From Streptomyces sp. MspMP-M5 (GTDB lineage Bacteria; Actinomycetota; Actinomycetes; Streptomycetales; Streptomycetaceae), in assembly GCF_000373585.1 (NCBI RefSeq), contig NZ_KB891911.1, positions 1-34,220 on the forward strand: DNA of 34,220 nucleotides, in the 5' to 3' direction. A program made the translations under genes and the position numbers. Numbering within the stretch: position 1 is the first letter of the stretch; each line of letters opens with the position of its first letter. The notes under the pieces are model-generated. The model searched no databases and had not been told where the DNA came from. It worked only from the letters and a program-made list of their open reading frames with translations. Below are positions 1-11,200 of the stretch, in pieces.

Positions 1-2137
1 GCAGCCGGTGGCCGTCGGCCATCAGCAGTACGCCCTCCAGTGAGGTGTCGAAGGAGAACGACGCGGTCAGCGCCACCCGCAGCGGTCCGCCGCCGGCGTC
101 GGCGACGAATCCGTGCCGGTGGCCGGCGAGCAGGTTCATCAGGGAGTGGTGTGCGACGGCCACGCCCTTGGGGCGGCCGGTGGAGCCGGAGGTGTACAGG
201 ACGTAGGCGGTGGTGCCGGGGAGCAGTGGTGCGCGGCGGTCGGCGTCGGTGGGATCGTCACTGCGGTCCGGGCCGGGCAGGTCGCGCACGGCGGCCTCGT
301 CGAGGACCAGCAGCGGGCGGGCGTCGTCGAGCAGGAACCGCAGTCGCTCGTCGGGGAGTTCGGGGTCGAGGGGCAGATAGGCCGCGCCGGTCTTGAGGAC
401 GGCGAGCAGCGCCACGATCAGCTCGGCGGTGCGCGGCAGCCGTATGGCGACGAGCCGTTCGGGCCCGGCGCCGCGCGCGATGAGGCGGTGGGCGAGCCGG
501 TTGGCGCGGGCGTTGAGCGTGGCGTAGTCCAGCACGGTGTCCCCGGCCACCAGCGCGGTGGCGTGCGGGCTGCGGGCAGTCTGGGCCTCGAAGACGGCGG
601 GGTAGGTGGTGGGCGCGACGGGCAGCGCGGTGGCGTTCCACTCGGTGGTCAGCCGCCGCCGCTCCCGTTCTGACAGCAGTGGCAGTTCGCCCAGCGGCCG
701 GTCGGGTTCGGCCGCCACTCCGCCGAGCAGGACGAGGAGTTGGTCGGCCATCCGCGCGGCGGTGGCGGCGTCGAAGAGGTCGGTGCGGTACTCCAGCAGT
801 CCGCTCAGCCCGTCGCCGTCGGGGACGAACTCGATGCTCAGGTCGAAGGCGGCGGCGCGGCGGGGCACGGGGACGGTCCCGGCGGTCAGCCCACGCAGGG
901 CGGGGGCCGCGGGCGGGGCGGGGTGGAGCAGGACCATCACGTCGAAGAGCGGGTTGCGGCCGGCTTCCCGGGTGGCGCCGGCGGCCTCCACGACCCGTTC
1001 GAAGGGGAGGTCGTCGTGGGCGAAGGCGTCGAGGACGGCGGTGGCGGAGGTGTCGAGCAGTTCGCGGTAGGAGCGGGTGGCGTCGACCGGGGCGCGCAGC
1101 ACCACGGTGTTGACGAAGAGGCCGACGGCGCGCTCCAGTTCGGTGCGGCCGCGGCCGGGGGTCAGGGAGCCGACGGCGATGTCGTCCTGTCCCGACCAGC
1201 GGGCGAACAGCGCCTGGCAGGCGGCGATCAGCGCGGTGAACAGGGTGGTGTGCTGTGCGGTCGCCACCTCCCGCAGCCGGGCGGCGGTGGCGGCCGGGAC
1301 GCGGAAGGTGTGGATCGCGCCGGCGCCGGACTCCTCGCCGCCGCGCGGACGGTCGAGCGGCAGCTCCCACGGCACCAGTCCGTCCAGCTGCTTGGCCCAG
1401 TAGGAGAGTTGGTCCTCCAGAAGGGCTCCGGAGAGCCGTTCGCGCTGCCAGACGGCGAAGTCCGGGTAGGGGGTGGCGGCCGGGGCGGGGGCGGGCGCCT
1501 CCCCGTGGGCGAGGGCGTCGTAGTGGGCGCAGATCTCGTCCAGCAGTACGCCCATGGACCAGCCGTCGGTGACGATGTGGTGGGCGGTGAGCAGCAGGAC
1601 GTGCTCCTCCGCGGCGCGGCGGATCAGCAGGGCGCGCAGCAGCGGGCCGGTGCGCAGGTCGAACGGGCGGGAGTACGCGGCGAGCAGCAGCCCGTCCAGT
1701 TCCGCGTCCCCGTCGTCCGCGCCGGACGCCGCTTGTTGACGATCCGTCATGTCGTGTAACGGGAGCGGGACGGGGGCGGCCGGGTGGACCACCTGGTGCG
1801 GCCGGCCGCCGTCCTCGTCGAAGGTGGTGCGCAGCGCCTCGTGGCGCGCCACCACGGCGTCGAGGGCCCCGGACAGCGCGGTGCGGTCCAGGGGGCCGGT
1901 CAGCCGCAGGGCGACCGCGCTGTTGTAGCGAGCGTCGCCGGGCCGGAGCCGGTCGAGGAACCACAGCCGCTGCTGGGCGAAGGAGAGCGGCAGGGGGCGG
2001 GACCGGTCCGCGCGCGGGATGCCGGGACGGGCCGTGGCGGCCGGCGGGGCCTGTCCGGCCAGCCGGCGGCGCAGCGCCTCCCGCAGCTCTGGCGGCAGGG
2101 CCGCGGCACGGTCCTTCTTCGCGTCCGAGGACGTCAT
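1..2137 (-). CDS. NRPS-2, N-terminal part (C-A), runs off the left edge
   Basis: Second peptide synthetase, open from an ATG at 2137 to the window edge (712 codons seen). It starts 11 nt after the NRPS-1 stop, with GAGGAA as ribosome site, so the two are co-translated. The condensation domain spans about residues 40-480: QQRLWFLDRL near residue 55 and HHIVTDG near 186. This opening is of the LCL type, which fits an upstream module 5 that lacks epimerization. The adenylation domain starts near residue 505 with YTSGSTGRPKG near 650 and is cut soon after its FDTSLEG motif, so only the first pocket residues (D, T, E) are visible and the substrate cannot be read. Codon 127 is TTA (1757-1759). The remaining modules and the assembly-line end lie outside the window. 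A final module ending in E without a TE is expected if the neighbouring PBP-type thioesterase releases the product (inference). Confidence 0.95.
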   Translation of the reverse strand, partial: MTSSDAKKDRAAALPPELREALRRRLAGQAPPAATARPGIPRADRSRPLPLSFAQQRLWFLDRLRPGDARYNSAVALRLTGPLDRTALSGALDAVVARHEALRTTFDEDGGRPHQVVHPAAPVPLPLHDMTDRQQAASGADDGDAELDGLLLAAYSRPFDLRTGPLLRALLIRRAAEEHVLLLTAHHIVTDGWSMGVLLDEICAHYDALAHGEAPAPAPAATPYPDFAVWQRERLSGALLEDQLSYWAKQLDGLVPWELPLDRPRGGEESGAGAIHTFRVPAATAARLREVATAQHTTLFTALIAACQALFARWSGQDDIAVGSLTPGRGRTELERAVGLFVNTVVLRAPVDATRSYRELLDTSATAVLDAFAHDDLPFERVVEAAGATREAGRNPLFDVMVLLHPAPPAAPALRGLTAGTVPVPRRAAAFDLSIEFVPDGDGLSGLLEYRTDLFDAATAARMADQLLVLLGGVAAEPDRPLGELPLLSERERRRLTTEWNATALPVAPTTYPAVFEAQTARSPHATALVAGDTVLDYATLNARANRLAHRLIARGAGPERLVAIRLPRTAELIVALLAVLKTGAAYLPLDPELPDERLRFLLDDARPLLVLDEAAVRDLPGPDRSDDPTDADRRAPLLPGTTAYVLYTSGSTGRPKGVAVAHHSLMNLLAGHRHGFVADAGGGPLRVALTASFSFDTSLEGVLLMADGHRL

Positions 2138-2148
2138 GTCGTGGTTCC

Positions 2149-5100
2149 TCACCGTTGGTCGGGGTCGCTGTCGCGGGCGGCGTCTTCCAGTTCGCGCAGA
2201 ACGTGCTCCTCCACCAGGTCCGCGAGGGCGGCGACGGTCCGGGCGGTCAGTACGTCGCGGGGTGTGAGGTGCACGCCGAAGGTCTCGTTGGTCCGGGAGG
2301 CGAGCTGCAGGCTGCGCAGCGAGTCGCCGCCCAGGGCGAAGAAGTCGTCCTCGACGCCGACCGGCCGGCCCAGCACCTCGGCCCAGAGGCCGGCGAGGAA
2401 CTCCTCGGTGGGGGTGCGGGGCGCCAGGCGCGCCGCGGGTTCGGGGAGTTCCGGGCCGGGGGCCGGGAGGGCAGCGCGGTCGGTCTTGCCGTTCTCGGTG
2501 AGCGGGAAGCGCTCCAGGACGACGAAGGCCGACGGGACCATCGGGCCGGGCAGCGTCCGGGCGGCGAACGCGCGCAGTTCGGCGGCGGACGGGACGTCGG
2601 TGCCGGGGGCGGCGAGCAGGTGGGCCACCAGGCGCGGTGTGCCGGGCTCGTCCTCCCGCAGGGTCACCACGGCGTCCCGTACGGCGGGGTGGCCGGCCAG
2701 GGTCGCCTCGACCTCGCCGGCCTCGATCCGGTGGCCGCGCAGCTTGAGCTGGTGGTCGGTGCGGCCGAGGTAGTGCAGTTCGCCGTGGGCGTCGCGGCGG
2801 ACCAGGTCGCCGGTGCGGTACATCCGGGTGCCCGGCGGCCCGTAGGGGTCGGCGACGAAGCGGGCGGCGGTCAGGCCGGGGCGGCGGAGATAGCCGCGGG
2901 CCAGCGAGGGCCCGGTGAGCCATAGTTCGCCGGGGACCCCGTCGGGGACGGGGCGGAGCCGCGCGTCCAGGACGTAGCTGCAACTGCCGGGCCGCGGGCG
3001 GCCGATGGGCGGCGCGCTGCCGTCCGGCCGCAGCGGCCCGGACCAGGTGGCGACGACCGTGGCCTCGGTGGGGCCGTAGGAGTTGATCATCCGGTGGTGC
3101 GGGGCCCAGCGGGCGACGAGGTCGGCACCGCAGGCGTCCGCCCCGACGATCAGGGTGCGCAGGTCCGGCAGCGTCCCGGCGGTGCCGGGCGGCACGGTGC
3201 CGAGCGCGGCGGGCGGCAGCAGGGTGTGCGTGACGCGTTCGGCGCGCAGCACCTCGGCCAGCTGGGTACCGAGCAGCGGGCCGGGCGGCGGCACCACCAG
3301 GCGGGCGCCGTTCGGCAGCGCCAGGCACAGCTCCAGCACGGAGGCGTCGAAGCTGGGGGTGGCGAAGGCCAGTACCCGGTCGCCGGGCCGCACTTGGTAG
3401 TGGTCGGCCTCGGCGGCGGCGAAGGCGGCCAGGCCGCGGTGGGTGACGACCACGCCCTTGGGGGTGCCGGTGGAGCCGGAGGTGTAGAGCACATAGGCCG
3501 GGTCGCCGAGATCGAGGGGACGGGAGCGGTCCCGGTCGGTGGGGCGGTGGCCCGGTGCGTCCTCGTCGGCCAGGAGGGCGTGGAGCTCGGCGGCCTCCAG
3601 GGTGACGGCGGGGGCCGCGTCGCGCAGCATCAGGGCGATCCGTTCGGCCGGGTATCCGGGGTCCACCGGCAGGTAGGCGGCGCCCGCCTTGGCGGTGGCG
3701 AGCTGGGCGACGATCATCTCGGCCGAGCGCGGCAGGACCAGGGCGACGAGGTCTCCGGGGCCCGCGCCGCGGGCGATGAGCCGGTGGGCGAGGCGGTTGG
3801 CCCGCGCCTCCAGCTCGGCGAAGGTGAGGCACAGGTCGGGTGCGCTGACGGCGGGGGCGTCGGGCCACCGGTCCACCGCGGCCTCGACGAGCGCGGCCAG
3901 GGTGGCCGGCGGGACGGGGTCCGGGGCGGCCGGCGCGGTCAGCCGGGCATGCTCCGCCGGCGGCAGGGTGGCGATCGCGTCGAGGGTCGCCGGGCCCCCG
4001 GGCGAGCCGGCGGCGGCGATCGCGGCCAGGGTGTGCGTCAGCTGGGCGGCGAGGGAGCGGGCGGTGGACTCCTCGAAGTAGCGGGGGTCGTAGCCGAGTT
4101 CGACGCTCAGCCGGGTGCCTGGTGAGATCACCACGGTGAGCGGGTAGTTGGTGGCCTCCAGGGCGTGCAGGTCGCGGACCCGCAGGCCGTGGGCGGTGGC
4201 CGCGGTGTCGTTGATCGGGTAGTTCTCGAAGACCACCAGGCTCTCGAACAGCGGGGTCCCGCCGGGCACGTCGCTCCAGTCGCGCAGCGCGGCGAGCGGG
4301 ACGTGGTCGAAGCCGCGGGCGGTGGCCTGGGCGGTCTGCAGGGCACCCAGCCAGTCGGCCGGGGCCGCGCCGCCGGCCACGTCACACCGCACCGGCAGGG
4401 TGGCGATGAACAGGCCGGGGATGGTGTCGGCGCCGGGCAGGCCGGCCGGGCGGCCGGAGACGGTGCTGCCGAAGCACACCTCCCGCTCCCCGCTCCAGCG
4501 CGACAGCAGCAGCGCCCAGGCGCCCTGGACGACGGTGTTGAGGGTGAGGTGGTGGCGCCGGGCGAAGTCCTGGAGCGCGGCGGTCTCCCGCTCCCCGAGC
4601 CGGTCCGGGAGCCAGCTGCCGGCGCGGGTGGGCGCGTCGGGGGCCGGGCGGCGGTCGTAGGGCAGCGGGGTGGGGGCGGTGAGACCGGCCAGGGCGCGGC
4701 GCCAGTGCTCCTCGGCCGGAGCCGGGTCCTGGGCGGCCAGCCAGGCGACGTACTCCGCGAAGGGGCGGCGGTCCGGCAGCCGCGGCTCGGTGCCGTGCGC
4801 CAGCGCCGTGTGGCAGGCGAAGACGTCGGAGAGGACCTGGAAGACGCTCCACCCGTCGAGCAGCACATGGTGGAAGGTCCACACCACCCGCACCTCGGAG
4901 GGGCCGAGCCGGACGAGGGTGAGCCGGAGCAGCGGCGGCCGGTCCAGGGCGATGCCCCGGTCCCGGTCCTCGGCGAGCAGCCGGGCCAGCGCGGCGTCCC
5001 GCTCGTCGGGGGTGCGGTCGCTCCAGTCGAGGGTGGTGACGGGCAGGGTGACGGCGCGGTGGACGATCTGGAGGGGGGCCGGCACGTCGCCCAGGAGCAC

Positions 5101-5290
5101 GGCGGTGCGCAGGACGGGGGTGCGGTCCACGACCTGCTGCCAGGCGGCGGCCAGCAGCGCCGGATCGGTGACGCCGTCCAGGACGAAGGTGGCCTGTTCG
5201 ACGTAGAGGCCCTGGCCGGGTTCGTCGAGGGCGTGGAAGACCAGGCCGGTCTGGGTGGGGGTCAGCGGGTAGATGTCGGTGACGTCCCGG
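2149..5290 (-). other. NRPS-1 module 5 (C-A-T)
   Basis: DCL-type condensation domain (PLTPTQTG, HHVLLDG), A domain and terminal carrier (Ser6146), without E or TE. The pocket reads D-A-L-L-I-G-S-V-V-K, differing from module 1 at one position. The surrounding stretch MINSYGPTEAT is also shared with module 1, which suggests A-domain duplication. The chain passes from here to the LCL-type C domain of NRPS-2, so residue 5 stays L. Confidence 0.8.
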
Positions 5291-8200
5291 CCGTCGCCGG
5301 CGAGCCGGTCGACGGTGCGCTGGTCGAGGCTGACCAGCGGGAAGTCGGAGGGGGTGCGGCCGCCGGCGCCGGGTGCGGCGCAGTGCCGCAGGATGGCCCG
5401 CAGTTCGGCGGCGGTCTCCTCGGCTAGCCGGGCCACGGTGGCGCGCCGGTGCAGGTTGGCCGAGTACGACCAGGTGAACTCCAGCCGCTTGTCCGCCACT
5501 TGGCCGACCACGTCGATCAGGTGCGGCCGGTCGGCGGCCGGGTCCAGGTCGCCGTCGAGCGCACCGTACGGGGCGTGCAGCAGGCCGCCGTCCTCGCTGG
5601 CGCTCCAGTCCTGCCGGCCGAGGTAGTTGAAGACGATCTGCGGGGCGGCCGGGAGACCGGCCGGTGCCGGGGTGCGCAGATGGCGCAGCGCACCGTGGCC
5701 CAGGCCGTGCCGCGGCAGCGCCCGCAGCCCCTCCTTGGCGGACTTCAGCGCCGACGCGAGGTCCGCGTGCGGCGGGAGGTCCAGCGCGACGGGGAACATG
5801 GTGGTGAACCAGCCGACGGTGCGGGAGAGGTCCACGTCGTCGAAGAGTTCCTCGCGGCCGTGGCCCTCCAGCCCGATGAGCACCCGGTCGTGCCCGGTCC
5901 AGCGGGCCAGCACCCGGCCCAGGGCGCACAGCAGGACGTCGTCGATCCGGGTCCGGTAGACGTCGGGCACGTCCTGGAGCAGCCGGCGGGTCTCCTCGGC
6001 TTCCAGGCGGACGGTGACGGTCTCCTCGGAGTCCGCGGTGTTGCGGCCGGTGTGGTCGGTGGGCAGTGCGTGGTGGCCGCCGGGCTCCTGCCAGTAGGGG
6101 AGTTCGTCGTCGAAGCCGCCAGCCGCGGTGTGCTCGCACAGCCGCTCGGCCCAGGCGCGGAACGAGGTGGTCTTGGGGCCGAGCAGGGCCCGGCCGCCGG
6201 TGCGCGCCTGGCGGTAGGCGGTGTCGAGGTCCTCCAGGAGGATGCGCCAGGACACCGCGTCGACGACCAGGTGGTGGGCGACGAGCAGCAGGACCGGGCG
6301 GTCCTGGCCGCCCAGATGGCACAGGGCGGCCTTCAGCAGCGGCCCCTCGGCCAGGTCGAACCCGGCGCTCAGCTCGCGGGTGAGCGCGCGCAGCGCGGCG
6401 GGGTGCTCGTCGGGCCGCCGGGTGGTCAGGTCGCGCACCTCCAGGGCGGCGCCGGTGCCGGGCAGCGTGCCGTACTGGCGCCAGTGGCCGTCCTCGGTGG
6501 TGCGGTACCGCATGCGCAGCGCGTCGTGGTGGTCGAGCACCGCGCCCAGTGCCGTCCGCAGCGCGTCCTCGTCGGTGTCGGCGGCGAGGTGGAAGGAGAG
6601 CGCCTGGGTGAAGTGCGCCGGGTGGTCGGGCATGGTGGCGAAGAGCCAGTGCTGGACGGGGGTGAGCGGTATCTCGCCCACCACCGGGCCCTGTTCGGCG
6701 GTGGCGGCCGCGGCCCGCGGTTCCCCGGCGGCCGCGGCGAGGGCGGCGACGGTCTGGTGGACGAACAGCTGGCCCGGGGTGAGCGCGAGGCCCGCGCGGC
6801 GGGCCGCGGAGACGATGCGGATGCTGAGGATGGAGTCGCCGCCGAGCGCGAAGTAGTTGTCCTCGGCGCCCACTTGGGCCACGCCCAGCACCTCGGCCCA
6901 GATGGCGGCGAGCACCCGTTCGGCGTCCGTGCGCGGCGGGACGTGTCCGGCGGCCGGGGCGGCGGCCGGGCCGGGCGCGGGCAGCGCACGCCGGTCGAGC
7001 TTGCCGGTGGGGCCGAGCGGCAGCCGTTCCAGGGGAACGATGAGCGCGGGGACCAGGTGGTCGGGGAGGCTGCGGGCGAGGAAGGCACGGAGCGCGACGG
7101 GGTCGGGGGCGGCCGCGCCACGGGCGACCGCATAGCCCACCAGGCGCTTGTGGCCGTCGGTCGCCACGACCCTGGCGGCGGCCGCGGCCACGTCCGGGTG
7201 GCGGGCCAACGCGGCCTCGACCTCGCCCAGTTCGATCCGGAAGCCGCGCACCTTGACCTGGTCGTCGGTGCGGCCGAGGTACTCCAGCCGGCCCTCGGCG
7301 TCCCAGCGTACGAGGTCGCCGGTGCGGTACATCCGCTCGCCCGGGGGACCGAACGGGTCGGGCAGGAAGCACCGCGCGGTCAGGCCGGGCCGCGCGAAGT
7401 AGCCGCGGGCCACGCCGGTGCCGGCGAGATGGAGCTCGCCGGGCACCCCGACCGGCACCGGGCGCAGCCGCGCGTCCAGGACGTAGGCCCGGGCGCCGGC
7501 GACCGGGCGGCCGATCGGCGGGGTGCGGTCCGGGTCGGCGGGGTCGCAGTGCCAGGCGGTGGCGTAGACGGTGGCCTCGGTGGGGCCGTAGAGGTTGGCG
7601 ACCCGGCAGCCGGGGACGGCGGCGCGGACCTCGCGGACGGTGCGCGCGGCGAGCGCCTCACCGGCCAGCACCACGGTGTCCGCGGTGACGTGGACGGTGT
7701 CCTCGGCGAGCAGCCGGCCGAGGGCGGAGGGAACCGCGCTGAGCAGGCCGGCGGTCCAGGGCTCGGGGCGTTCGGCGAGGGCCAGCAGGTCGCGGACGAT
7801 CTCCACCCGGCCGCTGGCCAGCAGCGGGCAGAGCAGTTCGAACACCGACACGTCGAAGTTGAGCGAGGTGGACGCCACGACGTGCGCCAGGCCCCGGGGG
7901 CCGAACTCGGCGGCCGCCCAGTCGGCCAGCGCCACGACGGAGGCGTGGGTCACCACCACGCCCTTGGGCACTCCGGTGGAGCCGGAGGTGTGGAGGACGT
8001 AGGCGGGGTGGTCGGCCAGCAGCGGGCCGGTGCGCTCGGTGTCGTCCAGGTCGGCGGCCGGTCCGGCGGCGAGGTGGTCCGCGAGCCCGGGGTCGTCCAG
8101 GAAGAGCCGGGCGGTGGGCCCGTCGGGCAGCCGGCCGGCCGTCGCGCCGGTGGTGAGGACGAGGTCCGGTGCGATGTCGTCGAGGAGGAAGGCGACCCGC

Positions 8201-11200
8201 TCGGCGGGGTGGCCGGGATCGATCGGCAGATAGCCGGCGCCGCTCTTGAGGACGGCCAGCAGGGCCACGGCCAGGTCGGCGGTGCGCGGCAGGGCGAGCG
8301 CGACGAACCGTTCGGGGCCGGCGCCCGCGGCGATCAGCAGCCGCGCCAACCGGTTGGCGCGGTCGTTCAGTTCCCGGTAGGTGAGCCGGTCCGCGCCGGC
8401 CAGGACGGCCGGGGCATGCGGGGTGCGGGCGGCCTGTGCCTGGAACACCTCGGGCAGGGTGCGGCGCGGCCGCGGCACGACGGCGCCGCCGAACTCCGCG
8501 ACGACGCGGTGGTGTTCGTCGTCGGTGAGCAGTGGCAGCTCGGCCAGCCGGCGGTCCGGGTCCGCCGCCATCGCGGTGAGCAGCGTGCGCAGGCCGGCGC
8601 CGAGCCGCTCGACCGTCGCGGTGTCGAAGACCGCCGGGTCGTGGTCGAGGGCGACGGTCAGCCGCTCGCCGGGGGCGACGATCACGCTGAGCGGGTAGTT
8701 GGTCGGCTCCAGGTCGCGTTCGGAGGTGAGGCCGAGGCCGTGCCGGGCCAGGGCGTCGCTGTCGAAGGGGTAGTTCTCGAAGACGACGATGGTCTCGAAC
8801 AGGCTGGTTCCGGGCGGCAGTTCGCTCCAGGAGCGGATGTCGGCCAGGGAGACGAAGTCGAACCGCCGCGCCTCGGACTGGGCGGTCTGCAGCTCGCGCA
8901 GCCAGTCCAGCAGGGCGCGCCGTCCGTCGGTGCGGACCCGGGTGGGCAGGGTGTTGATGAAGAGGCCGACCATGCTCTCCACGCCGGGCAGTGTGGCGGG
9001 CCGTCCGGAGACCGTGGTGCCGAAGACCACGTCGTCACTGGCGCTGTAGCGGGACAGCAGCAGGGCCCAGGCGCCTTGCAGGACGGTGTTCATGGTGAGG
9101 CCGGCGTGCTGCGCGGTCCGGCGCAGGCGGGCCGACTCGGCCGCGTCCAGGGCGAGGTGGACGGAGGCGGAGGACGAGGCGCGGTGGGCCTGCGCGGGGG
9201 TGCGGTCCTTCGGGAGCCGGGTCGGCTCGGTGAAGCCGGCCAGCGCGGTCCGCCAGTGGTGTTCGGCCTGTCCGGTGTCCTGCCCCGCCAGCCAGCGCAG
9301 ATAGCCGTCGAAGGGCGCGCGGGCCGGGACCTCGGGTGCCCGGCCGGCGGTGAGCGCCGCGTACCGTTCGCAGACCTCGTCGAAGACCTGGGCGGCGCTC
9401 CAGCCGTCGAGGAGGACGTGGTGGAAGGTCCACACCAGGCGGACCCGGTCGGCTGGCAGCCGGATCAGGGCCAGCCGCATCAGCGGGGCCCGGGTGAGGT
9501 CGAGGCCGGCCGCACGGTCCTCGGCGAGCAGCGTCTCCAGGGCGCGTTCGCTCGCCTCGGTGCTCCGGCCGGTCCAGTCGTGGTGGGTGACGGGCACGGT
9601 GGCCCGGGTCTGGACGACCTGGAGCGGCTCGGGGGTCTGCGCCCACACCAGGCGGGTGCGGAGCACCGGGTTGGCGTCGGCCGTCCGCTGCCAGGCGGTG
9701 GCGAGCGCGGCGGGGTCGCGGACGCCGGAGAGCACCAGCTGGACCTGGTTGACGTAGGTGTGCGAGGCGGGGTCCATCAGGGTGTGGAAGAGCATGCCCG
9801 CCTGCATGGGGGTCAGCGGGTAGAGGTCCGCCACCTCCCGGCCGTTCCCGGCGACCCGGTCCACGGTGGCCTGGTCGAGGCGGGCGAGTGGGAAGTCGGA
9901 GGGGGTGCGGCCGCCGGCGTCCGGACCGGCGCAGTGCGCGACGATCTCCTCAAGTGCCGTGCGCATGCCGGTGGCCAGGGCGGTGACGGTCTCGGTGCGG
10001 TGCACCGCGTGACTGTGGTACCAGGTGAGTTCCAGGCACCCGTCCTCGACCCTGCCGACCACGTCGAGCAGGTGGGGGCGGACGTTTTCGGGGGCGGCGG
10101 CGCCGTCCAGTCCGCCGCGGACACCGCGGATCAGCCCTCCCCCGCCGGACCAGTCGAACCGGCCCAGGTAGTTGAAGCTGATCCGGGGCTGCGGCGTACC
10201 GGCGAGGGCGCCCTCCACGGCGAGCCGGCGCAGTGCGCCGTGGCCCAGGCCGCGGCCGGGCACGGCACGCAGCTGTTCCTTGACGGACTTCAGCGCCGTT
10301 CCCCAGTCACCGTCGGGGACGTCGAGGGCCACCGGGAAGAGGGTGGTGAACCAGCCGACCGTGCGCGACAGATCGACACCGTCGAAGAGCGCGTCCTCGC
10401 GGCCGTGGCCCTCCAGGCCGACGGCGACGGTGCGCCGGCCGGTCCAGTCGGCCAGGACCCGGCCGAGCGCGGTGAGCAGGACGTCGTTGATCTGCGTCCG
10501 GTAGGCGGCGGGGACGTCGCGCAGCAGGGCGGCGGTGCGCGGCCGGTCCAGCCGGACGGTGACCGTGCCGAGGTCGGCGATGGTGTTGGCCCCGTCGGCG
10601 TCGGCCGGCAGCGGCACCGCGCAGTGGCCGGCCGCTGCCTCCCAGTACGCCTGCTCGGCGGCGAACCCGCCGGCCTCGGTGCGCTCGTGCAGCAGCCTGG
10701 ACCACTCCTGCACGGAGGTGGTACGGGCGGGCGGGGCCGCCGGCTCTCCGGTGCGGGCCCGGCGGTAGCCGCTCTCCAGGTCCTCCAGCAGGATGCGCCA
10801 GGAGACGCCGTCGACGACGAGGTGGTGGGCGGTCAGGAACAGCCGCGGCGGCGCGTCCGGCGCGCCGGTGAAGAGCCGGGCGGCGAGCAGCGGCCCATGC
10901 GCGAGGTCGAAGCCGGCGTGGGCCTCGGCCATCGCGGCCTCGACGGCGGTGGCACACTCCCGCGCGTCCCGCCCGGTCAGGTCGTGGACCCGCAGGGCCG
11001 GCGGTTCGGCGGCGTCCGCGGCCGGGCAGTGCTGCTGCCAGCCGCCGTCCGCGCACTGCGTGAAACGGGCCCGCAGGGCGTCGTGGTGGGCCCACAGCGC
11101 GGCCAGGGCAGCTTCCAGTGCCCGGATGTCGGGTTCCTCGGCCAGTTCGACGACGACGGACTGGTTGAAGTGGCCCGGACGCGCCGGCCGGGCGTCGAGG

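Noticed and set aside
2149..2600. Thioesterase at the end of NRPS-1
   Set aside because: After the carrier serine (Ser6146) only about 55 residues follow; there is no GxSxG motif.
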